From Pararhodobacter marinus (GTDB taxonomy: Bacteria > Pseudomonadota > Alphaproteobacteria > Rhodobacterales > Rhodobacteraceae): a stretch of DNA of 64,000 nt. The DNA lies in NCBI RefSeq assembly GCF_003122215.1, contig NZ_QEYD01000017.1, forward strand, positions 1 through 64,000, written 5' to 3'. The position numbers and the translations under genes were made by a program. Under the pieces are notes generated by a model, which saw only the letters and a list, made by a program, of their open reading frames with translations, ran no database searches and had not been told where the DNA came from. Positions 57,715 to 64,000 of this stretch are shown piece after piece (position 1 is the first letter of the stretch; each line of letters opens with the position of its first letter).

Positions 57715-58868
57715 CCACGCACCGCTTCAGAGACAGCATGTTCACGGATGGCGAGATGCGCCAGACCGATGACGGCTGGGTCGTGCAGGCCCGTGTCGCC
57801 CGGGGCGGCAATGTGCAGGCCTATCGCGGCTCCGAGATGGGGCTGATGGATCGCGATATCGTCCGCGTCTATCGCCCCGCCGCTGAGGTTTTCGACCGCA
57901 AGGCCTTTCAGACCTATGCTCGGAAACCGATCACCATCGGGCACCCGGCAGAGGGCGTCACCCCGGAGACGTGGAAAGACCTCGCGGTCGGGGAAATCGA
58001 CAGGGATGTCGTCCGCGACGGCGAGTTCGTCAGCGTTCCTCTTCTGTTCCGGGATGCAAAGGCCGTGGCCCTGCTGAACAGCGGCGGGCCGCGCGAGCTC
58101 TCCATGGGCTATGACGCCTCGGTCGAGTTTCGTGACGGGGTCACGCCGGATGGCGAGCCCTACGACGCGGTGATGTCTGATTTCCGCATGAACCATGTTG
58201 CCGTCGTGTCGAATGCGCGCGGCGGCTCAGAACTCCGCATCGGTGACGGTGCGGCCAAGTGGGGCGCCAGCCCCGTCCATGACGCAGGAAAGGAGGTCCC
58301 CATGACCCTGCGCAAGATCATGGTGGATGGGCTCGAGGTCGAGACGACCGACGCGGGCGCCGCCGCCATCAACAAGCTGACCACCGATGCCGAGAAGGCG
58401 AAGGCCATTGCCGACAAGGCGCTGGCCGATGCCGTGGCGGACCACCAGAAGCAGATCGCGGCGAAGGATGCCGAGATCGCCAAGGTGGAAGCCGAGCGCG
58501 ACGACCTGAAGGCGAAGGTGGTTTCGGACGCCGATCTCGACAAGCTGGTCGCGGCCCGGGCCGATCTGATTGGCACCGCCAAGGCCATCGCGGACGCCGA
58601 TTACACCGGCAAGTCCGAGGCGGAAATCCGCAAGGCGGCCGTCGCGGCGAAGCTGGGCGATGCGGCGGTGGCGGACAAGTCCGATGCCTATATCGAGGCC
58701 CGTTTCGATATCCTGGCCGAAGACGCCGCTCCGGCCGACCCGCTGCGTGGCGCGCTAAAGGACGCCAAACCCGTCAAGGCCGCCCGCGCCCTCGCCGATG
58801 AGGCGCGCGCCGCCCGTCACAAATCGCTGACCGAGGGCTGGAATGCCCCGGTCGATGTGAAGCACTGA
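57711..58868 (+). CDS. DUF2213 prohead maturation protease with scaffold region
   Basis: 385 residues. The N-terminal ~190 residues are the DUF2213 protease (R-K-P-I-T-I-G-H-P, E-L-S-M-G-Y-D-A, M-N-H-V-A-V-V). The rest is a long coiled coil (A-E-I-A-K-V-E-A-E-R-D-D) like a scaffold. ATGA overlap with the portal gene. An internal start near residue 198 probably yields the scaffold alone. Confidence 0.85.
   Translation: MTTHRFRDSMFTDGEMRQTDDGWVVQARVARGGNVQAYRGSEMGLMDRDIVRVYRPAAEVFDRKAFQTYARKPITIGHPAEGVTPETWKDLAVGEIDRDVVRDGEFVSVPLLFRDAKAVALLNSGGPRELSMGYDASVEFRDGVTPDGEPYDAVMSDFRMNHVAVVSNARGGSELRIGDGAAKWGASPVHDAGKEVPMTLRKIMVDGLEVETTDAGAAAINKLTTDAEKAKAIADKALADAVADHQKQIAAKDAEIAKVEAERDDLKAKVVSDADLDKLVAARADLIGTAKAIADADYTGKSEAEIRKAAVAAKLGDAAVADKSDAYIEARFDILAEDAAPADPLRGALKDAKPVKAARALADEARAARHKSLTEGWNAPVDVKH
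58302..58868 (+). CDS. Nested in-frame scaffold protein start
   Basis: 188 residues from ATG 58302 (MTLRKIMVDGLEVETT). AAAGGAGG lies at 58289-58296, 5 bases before, a near-perfect ribosome site inside the protease gene. The product would be the coiled-coil scaffold part alone, like lambda Nu3 within C. Confidence 0.65.
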   Translation: MTLRKIMVDGLEVETTDAGAAAINKLTTDAEKAKAIADKALADAVADHQKQIAAKDAEIAKVEAERDDLKAKVVSDADLDKLVAARADLIGTAKAIADADYTGKSEAEIRKAAVAAKLGDAAVADKSDAYIEARFDILAEDAAPADPLRGALKDAKPVKAARALADEARAARHKSLTEGWNAPVDVKH

Positions 58869-58881
58869 GGAGGCCCTGAAC

Positions 58882-59352
58882 ATGGCTGTTGTGCAAAGCA
58901 CCTACTCGGACGATTATGCCAAGGGCTACGCCGGTATGATCGCCAACGGCGAGACCTCGAACCGCATCTCGCGCACCGTCGAGGACGCCACCGCCATCGG
59001 CTTCGGCAAGGCGGTTTTCCGTGGAACCGGCGATCACGGCGTGACTGCCACCCCGTCGGCCAACCTGATCGGCATCACCATCGCCAACTATGCCGCCCCG
59101 CCCGTGCAGGCGACCGGCGCGCAGGCGGACAGCTATCCGCAGTATTCCACGGCTGGCATCCTGACGCAGGGCGTCATCTGGGTGGTCGCGGGTGCTGACG
59201 TGACCGATGGCGCCGCCGTCTATGTCGGCGATGGCGACCCCCTCACCGCCGGGGCATTCACCGACGACGCGACGGGCAACGTGGCGCTGGCGGGCTGGGT
59301 GTTCCAAGACACCGTTTCGAGCGGCGCCCTCGTGCGCATCGCCAAGCGCTAA
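58882..59352 (+). CDS. Capsid decoration/cement protein
   Basis: 156 residues, beta-rich, with T-V-E-D-A-T-A-I-G-F-G-K and Y-V-G-D-G-D-P-L. This is the type of structural cement protein that precedes DUF2184 capsids. The family name is tentative. Confidence 0.7.
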   Translation: MAVVQSTYSDDYAKGYAGMIANGETSNRISRTVEDATAIGFGKAVFRGTGDHGVTATPSANLIGITIANYAAPPVQATGAQADSYPQYSTAGILTQGVIWVVAGADVTDGAAVYVGDGDPLTAGAFTDDATGNVALAGWVFQDTVSSGALVRIAKR

Positions 59353-59364
59353 GGAGGCGCTGCC

Positions 59365-60330
59365 ATGAAACACGCCAACATTGATTTCAACGACGCGCAG
59401 CAGGTCGCCACCGGCTTCCTGATGCCCGCATACTACAACGTCGAGGCCACGGTCTATCAGACCAAGTACCAAGCCTTCGACTATGCCCGGTATCTGCCGG
59501 TCATCACCGAGGGCAGCGAATGGGCGCGCGGCGTGCTGTTCCGCTCGTCGGATATCGCCGGCAAGGCCGAGTTCCTGTCGGGCAAGGGCTTCGACATGCC
59601 CTATGCAGACGTGTCGCGCGATCAGCACCTGAAGGGCTTCGAGCTGGCCGGCATCGGCTATGAATGGAGCCTCGAAGAGGTGCAAACGGCGGCGCTTGAA
59701 GGGCGTCAACTCGGCAACGAAAAGGCCATGGCTGCCCGGAAGGTCGCGGAAAAGCGCCTCTGGGATATCGCGCTGACCGGCGCGACCGAGAAGAACTGGA
59801 CCGGCCTGATCAATGACGGCAACGTGCCGGCGGCGGATGTCGCGGCGAACGGCACGGGTTCGGCGACCTTCTGGGCCACCAAGACCCCGGACCAGATCCT
59901 TGCCGACATCAACTCGGCGATCACCGGCATCTACACCGAGACCAAGGGCACCGAGATCGCGGACACGCTTCTCCTGCCCTCGGGCGTCATGGACCTGCTG
60001 TCCTCGACGCGTCTCACCGACACCGGTATGACCACGCTGGCCTTCCTGCGGCAGAACAACGCCTATACCGCGCGCACCGGCCAGCCGCTGCTGATCACCG
60101 AGATGTTCGAACTGAACACCGCCGACCCCGGCGGCGATGGTCGGGCCGTGGTCTACGCCCGCAGCCCCGACGTGCTGCGCTTCCATCTGCCTATGCCACA
60201 TAAGTTCCTGCCGCCGTTCCAGAAGTCGAGCATGACCTGGGAAGTCGCCGGGATCATGCGCACCGGCGGCACGGAAATCCGCCTCCCGAAGGCGGTTCGC
60301 TACATGGACGGTCTGATCGACAACTCGTGA
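59365..60330 (+). CDS. Major capsid protein (DUF2184 family)
   Basis: 321 residues. G-I-G-Y-E-W-S-L-E-E-V and D-T-L-L-L-P-S-G-V-M-D-L-L, with R-Y-M-D-G-L near the C-terminus, fit DUF2184 capsids (an HK97-fold family). Placed after the cement protein and before connectors. Confidence 0.85.
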   Translation: MKHANIDFNDAQQVATGFLMPAYYNVEATVYQTKYQAFDYARYLPVITEGSEWARGVLFRSSDIAGKAEFLSGKGFDMPYADVSRDQHLKGFELAGIGYEWSLEEVQTAALEGRQLGNEKAMAARKVAEKRLWDIALTGATEKNWTGLINDGNVPAADVAANGTGSATFWATKTPDQILADINSAITGIYTETKGTEIADTLLLPSGVMDLLSSTRLTDTGMTTLAFLRQNNAYTARTGQPLLITEMFELNTADPGGDGRAVVYARSPDVLRFHLPMPHKFLPPFQKSSMTWEVAGIMRTGGTEIRLPKAVRYMDGLIDNS

Positions 60331-60387
60331 TGACACCCGCCCGGTCCTGTGATGGGGCCGGGCTCCCCATTCTGAAGGTATGACGCC

Positions 60388-60678
60388 ATGAAAATCACCA
60401 ACATGCAAAAGGGCCCGCGCGGGTTCTGGCACAACGGAAAGCTGATCATGCTGGAGGCCGGCCAGTCGATCGAGCGCGACCTGAGCGAGGCGGACGGGAA
60501 GGCGGCCGAAAGCACCGGCTTCTTTGCGTTCGACGACGAGGAAGCTGCCAAGGGCGCGCCCGACGACCTCGACGCGCTCAAGGCCCGTGCCGACGAGCTG
60601 GGCGTTGAATACGGCCCGCGTATCGGCGCTGAAACCCTGCGCGAGCGCATCGCCGAAGCCGAGAAGAGCGCGGCTTGA
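60388..60678 (+). CDS. Small head protein with SAP/HeH-like C-terminus
   Basis: 96 residues. N-terminal beta part (K-G-P-R-G-F-W-H-N-G), C-terminal helix-extension-helix motif (L-K-A-R-A-D-E-L-G-V-E-Y, L-R-E-R-I-A). It may bind DNA at the head; tentative. Confidence 0.6.
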   Translation: MKITNMQKGPRGFWHNGKLIMLEAGQSIERDLSEADGKAAESTGFFAFDDEEAAKGAPDDLDALKARADELGVEYGPRIGAETLRERIAEAEKSAA

Positions 60679-60681
60679 GCC

Positions 60682-61164
60682 ATGGCCGCCTACGGGACTG
60701 ATCAAGGCCTGACCGATTGGGGTGCGGCCAACGGTTACACGCTGACCGGCAGCATCACCAATACTGTCCTGCGGGAGCGTGGCAGCGCCTATGTCGACGC
60801 GCTCTATGGGCCGCGCTTCATCGGGAAGCCGGTGGCATGGGATCAGGACCGGGCGTGGCCGCGCACCGGCGCCAGCGTGTGGGGCCTTGCGATCCCAGAG
60901 GACGAAACCCCGCAGGCGGTCATCAATGCGTCCTATGCCGCAGCGTTTGCTGAGGATGGATCGCCGGGGTTGCTTTCCGTGACCCACACGCCGGGTAAAG
61001 CGAAGGTGCTGACCAAGGTCGGGTCTCTGAGTTGGACTCCCGTCCAGGGAAACGGCTCAGCCGCCTCGGCTTGGATGCCGGTTCTCACCGTCGCAGATGG
61101 CCTTCTCGCCCCGTTTCTGATCGGCGGACTGCATGGCAACGGCGTTGCCGCGATGGTGGTTTGA
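60682..61164 (+). CDS. Head-tail connector (DnaT-like phage protein)
   Basis: 160 residues with R-G-S-A-Y-V-D-A-L-Y-G and W-P-R-T-G-A, as in proteins often named putative DnaT-like. In this position they act as head-tail adaptors. Confidence 0.65.
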   Translation: MAAYGTDQGLTDWGAANGYTLTGSITNTVLRERGSAYVDALYGPRFIGKPVAWDQDRAWPRTGASVWGLAIPEDETPQAVINASYAAAFAEDGSPGLLSVTHTPGKAKVLTKVGSLSWTPVQGNGSAASAWMPVLTVADGLLAPFLIGGLHGNGVAAMVV

Positions 61165-61165
61165 T

Positions 61166-61534
61166 ATGTCAGGCGCCGAGATCGCGGCCGAGGTCGCCGC
61201 AGCCCTTGCCGAGGCGGGGGCAGAGGTGGGAAACGGGCCCCTTGTCGCTACCCTCACCAAGACGCCCCGCAAGACGAACCCCGGAGACCCGGACCCGGGC
61301 CCGCCTGTGCCCTATCAGCTCACCGTGGTGGTCACGGAATACGACCTGCGCCACGTTGACGGCACGCAGATCCAGGCGCAGGATCGCCGGGTTCTGATGG
61401 AGGCCGCTGGCGTGGCCCCGCTGCCGGGCGACACGCTGACGGTCGGGGCGCAGGTCTACAACGTGATCCGCGCGATGCCGCTGGACCCTGGCGGGGTCGC
61501 TCTGATGTATGAGGTGCAGGCGCGGCGGGCTTGA
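61166..61534 (+). CDS. Head closure/minor head protein
   Basis: 122 residues from MSGAEIAAEVAAALAEAGAE, helical start and beta barrel (D-T-L-T-V-G-A-Q-V-Y-N-V). Position and fold pattern fit a head-closure protein. Confidence 0.55.
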   Translation: MSGAEIAAEVAAALAEAGAEVGNGPLVATLTKTPRKTNPGDPDPGPPVPYQLTVVVTEYDLRHVDGTQIQAQDRRVLMEAAGVAPLPGDTLTVGAQVYNVIRAMPLDPGGVALMYEVQARRA

Positions 61535-61597
61535 CCCCGGCGCCAGCACGGTCACAGTGGCCGGATGTTCCGGTCCTTTCACCTCTGGCGCTTTGTC

Positions 61598-61744
61598 ATG
61601 CACGCTGAGCAGGGAAACTTGCTGATGGCTATGGATGCTCTGCGAACGTCAGATGAACGGTTCAGCCTCTTCGACGCGATCGTGCTGATCGCGTGGGTGG
61701 AGGGCGCAAAGGACGGCAGGAATGAGAAATCCCACCGCCGCTGA
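61598..61744 (+). CDS. Small phage hypothetical protein
   Basis: 48 residues, MHAEQGNLLMAMDALRTSDE, helical. It runs 23 bp into the Mu-F-like gene. The ribosome site is weak. Confidence 0.45.
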   Translation: MHAEQGNLLMAMDALRTSDERFSLFDAIVLIAWVEGAKDGRNEKSHRR

Positions 61745-62723
61745 GCGCGCCGCGCTTCGCGCCTTCCTCGATCGGCACTTGCCCGAGATCATCGCGGCGT
61801 TCGAGCGGGCGGTCTATACGACCCGCGCCCGTGCCGATCTGGCAGAAGTCGAGCGCCTGTTGCAGTTGGGCGATATCGAAGCGCTGGTCGATCTGCTGCA
61901 CATCGACGGTCCGATGCTGAACGCGCTGGAGGAGGCGGTGCGCAGTACGTACATCGCAGGCGGGCAAAGCGCCGTTGCCGGGATGCAGCAAGGACTGGTC
62001 GCGACCTTCGGTTTCAACGGGGGTGACGTGGTTGCCCGGTCTTGGATCGAGCGCAACGGTGCCAATCTCGTCCAGGGGATCGTTGACGACAGTCGGGATG
62101 CGATCCGGCGTTTCGTTACGGTTGCGCTATCCGAAGAGGGCCGGGCAACCCGTTCCGTGGCGCTCGATATCGTCGGCCGCATCGGGCTTCAGCGCGTCAG
62201 GACCGGCGGGATCATCGGCCTGACGGCGGAGCAGACCGAATACGCGATCCGGGCGAGGGAAGAACTGACGCGGCTGGACCCGCACTATTTCACTCGGACG
62301 CGCCGGGACGCACGGTTCGACAGCTTGGTGCGCCGTGCCATGCGCGAAGGGCGGCGTCTGTCCGTCGCGGAGATCGATCGCATCGTGGGCAGATACAAAG
62401 ACCGGCTGCTGCAGCGTCGGGGCGAGACCATCGCCCGGGATCAGGTCAACACCGCGCGCGCGGCCAGCCGCCGCGAGGCTATGCGCCAGATCCTCGAACG
62501 CCCGGACGTCGAGACCATCACCAAGCGCTGGCAGCTCGGGTTCCCGAAGGAGCACAGGCCCAACCACGTCGCGTTGAACGGGCAGGTCAAGAATTACGAC
62601 GAGGACTTTGACTTCGGGGGCGGCATCACGGCACACGGCCCCCATGATGACAGCCTCCCGGCCAGCGAGAAGCTCGGCTGCCAATGCACCATCGTCTACC
62701 GAGTGAAGCTGAAGAAGAGTTAG
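61722..62723 (+). CDS. Mu F-like minor head protein
   Basis: 333 residues. N-terminal helical half; C-terminal third has the Mu-F/SPP1 gp7 pattern: R-D-Q-V-N-T-A-R, H-V-A-L-N-G-Q, G-P-H-D-D-S-L-P-A-S-E-K-L-G-C-Q-C. It is a head morphogenesis protein attached to the portal. Confidence 0.82.
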   Translation: MRNPTAAERAALRAFLDRHLPEIIAAFERAVYTTRARADLAEVERLLQLGDIEALVDLLHIDGPMLNALEEAVRSTYIAGGQSAVAGMQQGLVATFGFNGGDVVARSWIERNGANLVQGIVDDSRDAIRRFVTVALSEEGRATRSVALDIVGRIGLQRVRTGGIIGLTAEQTEYAIRAREELTRLDPHYFTRTRRDARFDSLVRRAMREGRRLSVAEIDRIVGRYKDRLLQRRGETIARDQVNTARAASRREAMRQILERPDVETITKRWQLGFPKEHRPNHVALNGQVKNYDEDFDFGGGITAHGPHDDSLPASEKLGCQCTIVYRVKLKKS

Positions 62724-63013
62724 GAAAGAGAAAGGCAGTAGGCTGAGAGGGCGCTCGCTAGCGCCTGCAACCCCTCGGCTCGGCTCTGGCGAAGATCTTC
62801 TGCGGCTTGGCGCGCTGCGATATTCTCTGGCGAGCTGTCTCGACTGCTAAGGCGAAGCAAGGTTCTGTCAGCTACAGACAGGTCGTCCTCAACCTCAGTC
62901 TGAACATCCCTGAGAATATTGAGGCATTGCAACTGAGTGAGCTGACCGCTGGCAGGGGTCGATGCACAAACAGTCAAGGCTGAAATTGTGACGCTGAGAA
63001 GCGGGTGAGGCAT
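62720..63013 (-). CDS. Small secreted protein (moron)
   Basis: 97 residues from MPHPLLSVTISALTVCASTP, a signal-peptide-like start; GGAGGAAGT precedes the ATG. The mature part is charged and helical (V-E-D-D-L-S-V-A-D). It points against the late genes, so independent lysogenic expression is likely. No family is recognised. Confidence 0.6.
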   Translation of the reverse strand: MPHPLLSVTISALTVCASTPASGQLTQLQCLNILRDVQTEVEDDLSVADRTLLRLSSRDSSPENIAARQAAEDLRQSRAEGLQALASALSAYCLSLS

Positions 63014-63079
63014 ACTTCCTCCAGAAATGGATAGGATCAGACCTTCGTCTGCACGCTGGACGTGAGTCAAGCGCTCAGG

Positions 63080-63379
63080 TCAGTCGTCGGAGGGGGGTGG
63101 TGGAAACAGCACTTTCTCGATTTCGTCGGAAACGCGCTTGATGACAAGGTCATAGACTTCTCGTTGCTTGTCGGTTCGCGCACCCCCCCTGAGGCGCTGA
63201 GCTTGCTCCAGCAGCGCTATTAAGCGCTCAAAATCTTCGTCCGGCGCAGGGTATCTCTCTTCGAGAACCTGCACGATCAGTGAGTTAACAGAAGCTTCCC
63301 CTGCAGCCTCTTTCACACGCTCATAGAGCGGCGTAGGCAGCCGAATCGTGTAGCGGGTGTAGTCGTCTTGCTTGGCCAT
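63080..63379 (-). CDS. Arc-like ribbon-helix-helix regulator
   Basis: 99 residues from MAKQDDYTRYTIRLPTPLYE, an RHH start (R-Y-T-I-R-L-P strand), then K-E-A-A-G-E-A-S-V-N-S-L-I-V, and a C-terminal helix. It is divergent from another RHH gene; three operators lie between. Resembles P22 Arc/Mnt. Confidence 0.8.
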   Translation of the reverse strand: MAKQDDYTRYTIRLPTPLYERVKEAAGEASVNSLIVQVLEERYPAPDEDFERLIALLEQAQRLRGGARTDKQREVYDLVIKRVSDEIEKVLFPPPPSDD

Positions 63380-63393
63380 GGCGGAAGGTGTGG

Positions 63394-63469
63394 CACTAAA
63401 ATGGTGAAGGCCACAAGAAAAGACTTGCGCACCAAATTGGTGAAATGTATCGTTCACTAAATTGGTGAA
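63394..63469. promoter_or_regulatory. Three CACYAAAWTGGTGAA operators (immI-like)
   Basis: Copies at 63394-63408, 63430-63444 and 63455-63469, each a 13-bp palindrome CACCAA-A-TTGGTG with variants, between divergent RHH genes. Confidence 0.8.
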
Positions 63470-63478
63470 GGGAGCGAC

Positions 63479-63652
63479 ATGACAGGCCAAGACGAAGAAA
63501 TGGTGCGACTGACCATCTCGGTGCCCGCAAGCCTGCGGAAAATGCTAAAGGTGAGCGCTGCACAGAACGACCGGAGCTTCAGCGGGGAGATCATCCACTG
63601 TCTGAAGCGCGGATCCGGCTGGAGCGAAGAGGCCCAGCCCGCGCAAAAGTAA
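63479..63652 (+). CDS. Second Arc/Mnt-like ribbon-helix-helix protein
   Basis: 57 residues from MTGQDEEMVRLTISVPASLR; R-L-T-I-S-V-P strand and S-F-S-G-E-I-I-H helix give the RHH fold. GGGAG lies upstream. Divergent partner of the gene at 63080. Confidence 0.78.
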   Translation: MTGQDEEMVRLTISVPASLRKMLKVSAAQNDRSFSGEIIHCLKRGSGWSEEAQPAQK

Positions 63653-63684
63653 AGGCCACCAGGGCGGCAACCCCGATGGCCTTT
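63651..63684 (+). terminator. Hairpin after the second RHH gene
   Basis: AAAGGCCA / TGGCCTTT stem, starting in the stop codon; it could end or attenuate the RHH transcript before the next gene. Confidence 0.5.
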
Positions 63685-63718
63685 GATGAAACCCAACAGT
63701 CTACGAAAGGTTCTGTGC

Positions 63719-64000
63719 ATGAATATGCCAGTTCAGAGCGCCCATTTCAATGGGCACAACGCTACACAGGCGAAACTGTCTCGCCGCCGGCTTCTGACTG
63801 CCGCGCCCGCTGCTGGGCTCGCCGCCATGATGGCTGGGGCTACGCCAGTCGAAGCGGACAACCAGTCGCCTCTGCGCGAGATCTATTGGCAGTGGCAGGA
63901 GGCCAAGGCCACCTTCAACGCACTGCCTGACGATATCAGCGATGGGGCGGAAGGTGACGCGGCGTACCAGCGTATCGTCCACTTCGAGGAACAGGCCTCG
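63719..64000 (+). CDS. Phage protein with twin-arginine-like start, cut by window edge
   Basis: At least 94 residues. S-R-R-R-L-L-T-A-A-P-A-A-G-L near residues 20-35 looks like a Tat signal. The mature part has W-Q-W-Q-E-A-K-A-T-F-N-A-L-P. AAAGG precedes the ATG. In P22 the antirepressor lies in this slot, but no Ant domain is visible here. Confidence 0.6.
   Translation, partial: MNMPVQSAHFNGHNATQAKLSRRRLLTAAPAAGLAAMMAGATPVEADNQSPLREIYWQWQEAKATFNALPDDISDGAEGDAAYQRIVHFEEQAS

Noticed and set aside
58774-60987. 737-codon minus-strand frame opposite capsid genes
   Set aside because: Shadow of the DUF2213, cement, capsid and connector genes; no family motif.

Overview
The window is GC-rich alphaproteobacterial DNA. 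The core genes (FabI, PdxH, an XGPRT, a double cold-shock protein), the phage families (GapR-like, DUF1073/DUF2213/DUF2184 head genes) and the CCCCCGAGGATATTT intergenic motif point to a Rhodobacteraceae chromosome (Paracoccus/Rhodobacter-like). No species is claimed. The window holds two unrelated prophages, each cut by a window edge, which flank about 8.4 kb of ordinary chromosome.

Prophage 1 (1 to about 28094) sits at the 3' end of a tRNA-Leu(UAA). Its integrase is next to the tRNA at the right end. A cI/cro-like switch lies at 21.1-22.1 kb. Leftward from it runs a long lytic operon: small regulators, a CHC2/Toprim primase, a P4-type primase-helicase, a gene in the position of lambda Q, a terminator hairpin, then a lambda-ordered late block (Nu1, A, W, B, C, acidic protein, D, E, FI-position protein, FII, U, V, G/GT with a GGGAAAG frameshift site, tape measure). 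Rightward from the switch come the repressor, an HsdR-N-like nuclease gene and a terminator. A second operator-covered promoter then drives small genes (one acyl-carrier-protein-like), a ParB-like protein, an NrdR-like zinc ribbon and the integrase.

Core segment (28181-36606): an acyl-CoA synthetase, a metallo-beta-lactamase RNA exonuclease, a purine phosphoribosyltransferase, a LysE-type exporter, fabI, pdxH, a double cold-shock protein and a secreted DUF192 protein, ending at tRNA-Pro(UGG).

Prophage 2 (about 36684 to beyond 64000) sits at the 3' end of tRNA-Pro. Its integrase and a leftward early operon (many small proteins, HNH nuclease, ERF annealing protein) run from a pL-like promoter at 44.3 kb. 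The repressor and cro-like gene face each other at 45.8-45.9 kb. The rightward operon has regulators, micro-ORFs separated by GC-rich hairpins, RusA, a GapR paralogue, DnaB, a DUF1376 protein and a NusG-like protein. A promoter, structured leader and terminator follow, then TerS, TerL, a portal protein with a C-terminal 2H (Acb1-like) domain, a DUF2213 protease with a nested scaffold start, the capsid, connectors, a Mu-F-like protein, and a P22-immI-like pair of divergent ribbon-helix-helix genes with three operators.

The most interesting points are the NusG-paralogue/leader/terminator arrangement in front of the late genes, the portal-Acb1 fusion, the phage ACP-like protein, the two lambda-like switches with start codons abutting their promoters (probable leaderless mRNAs), and a nearly identical ~600-bp module shared by the two otherwise unrelated prophages.
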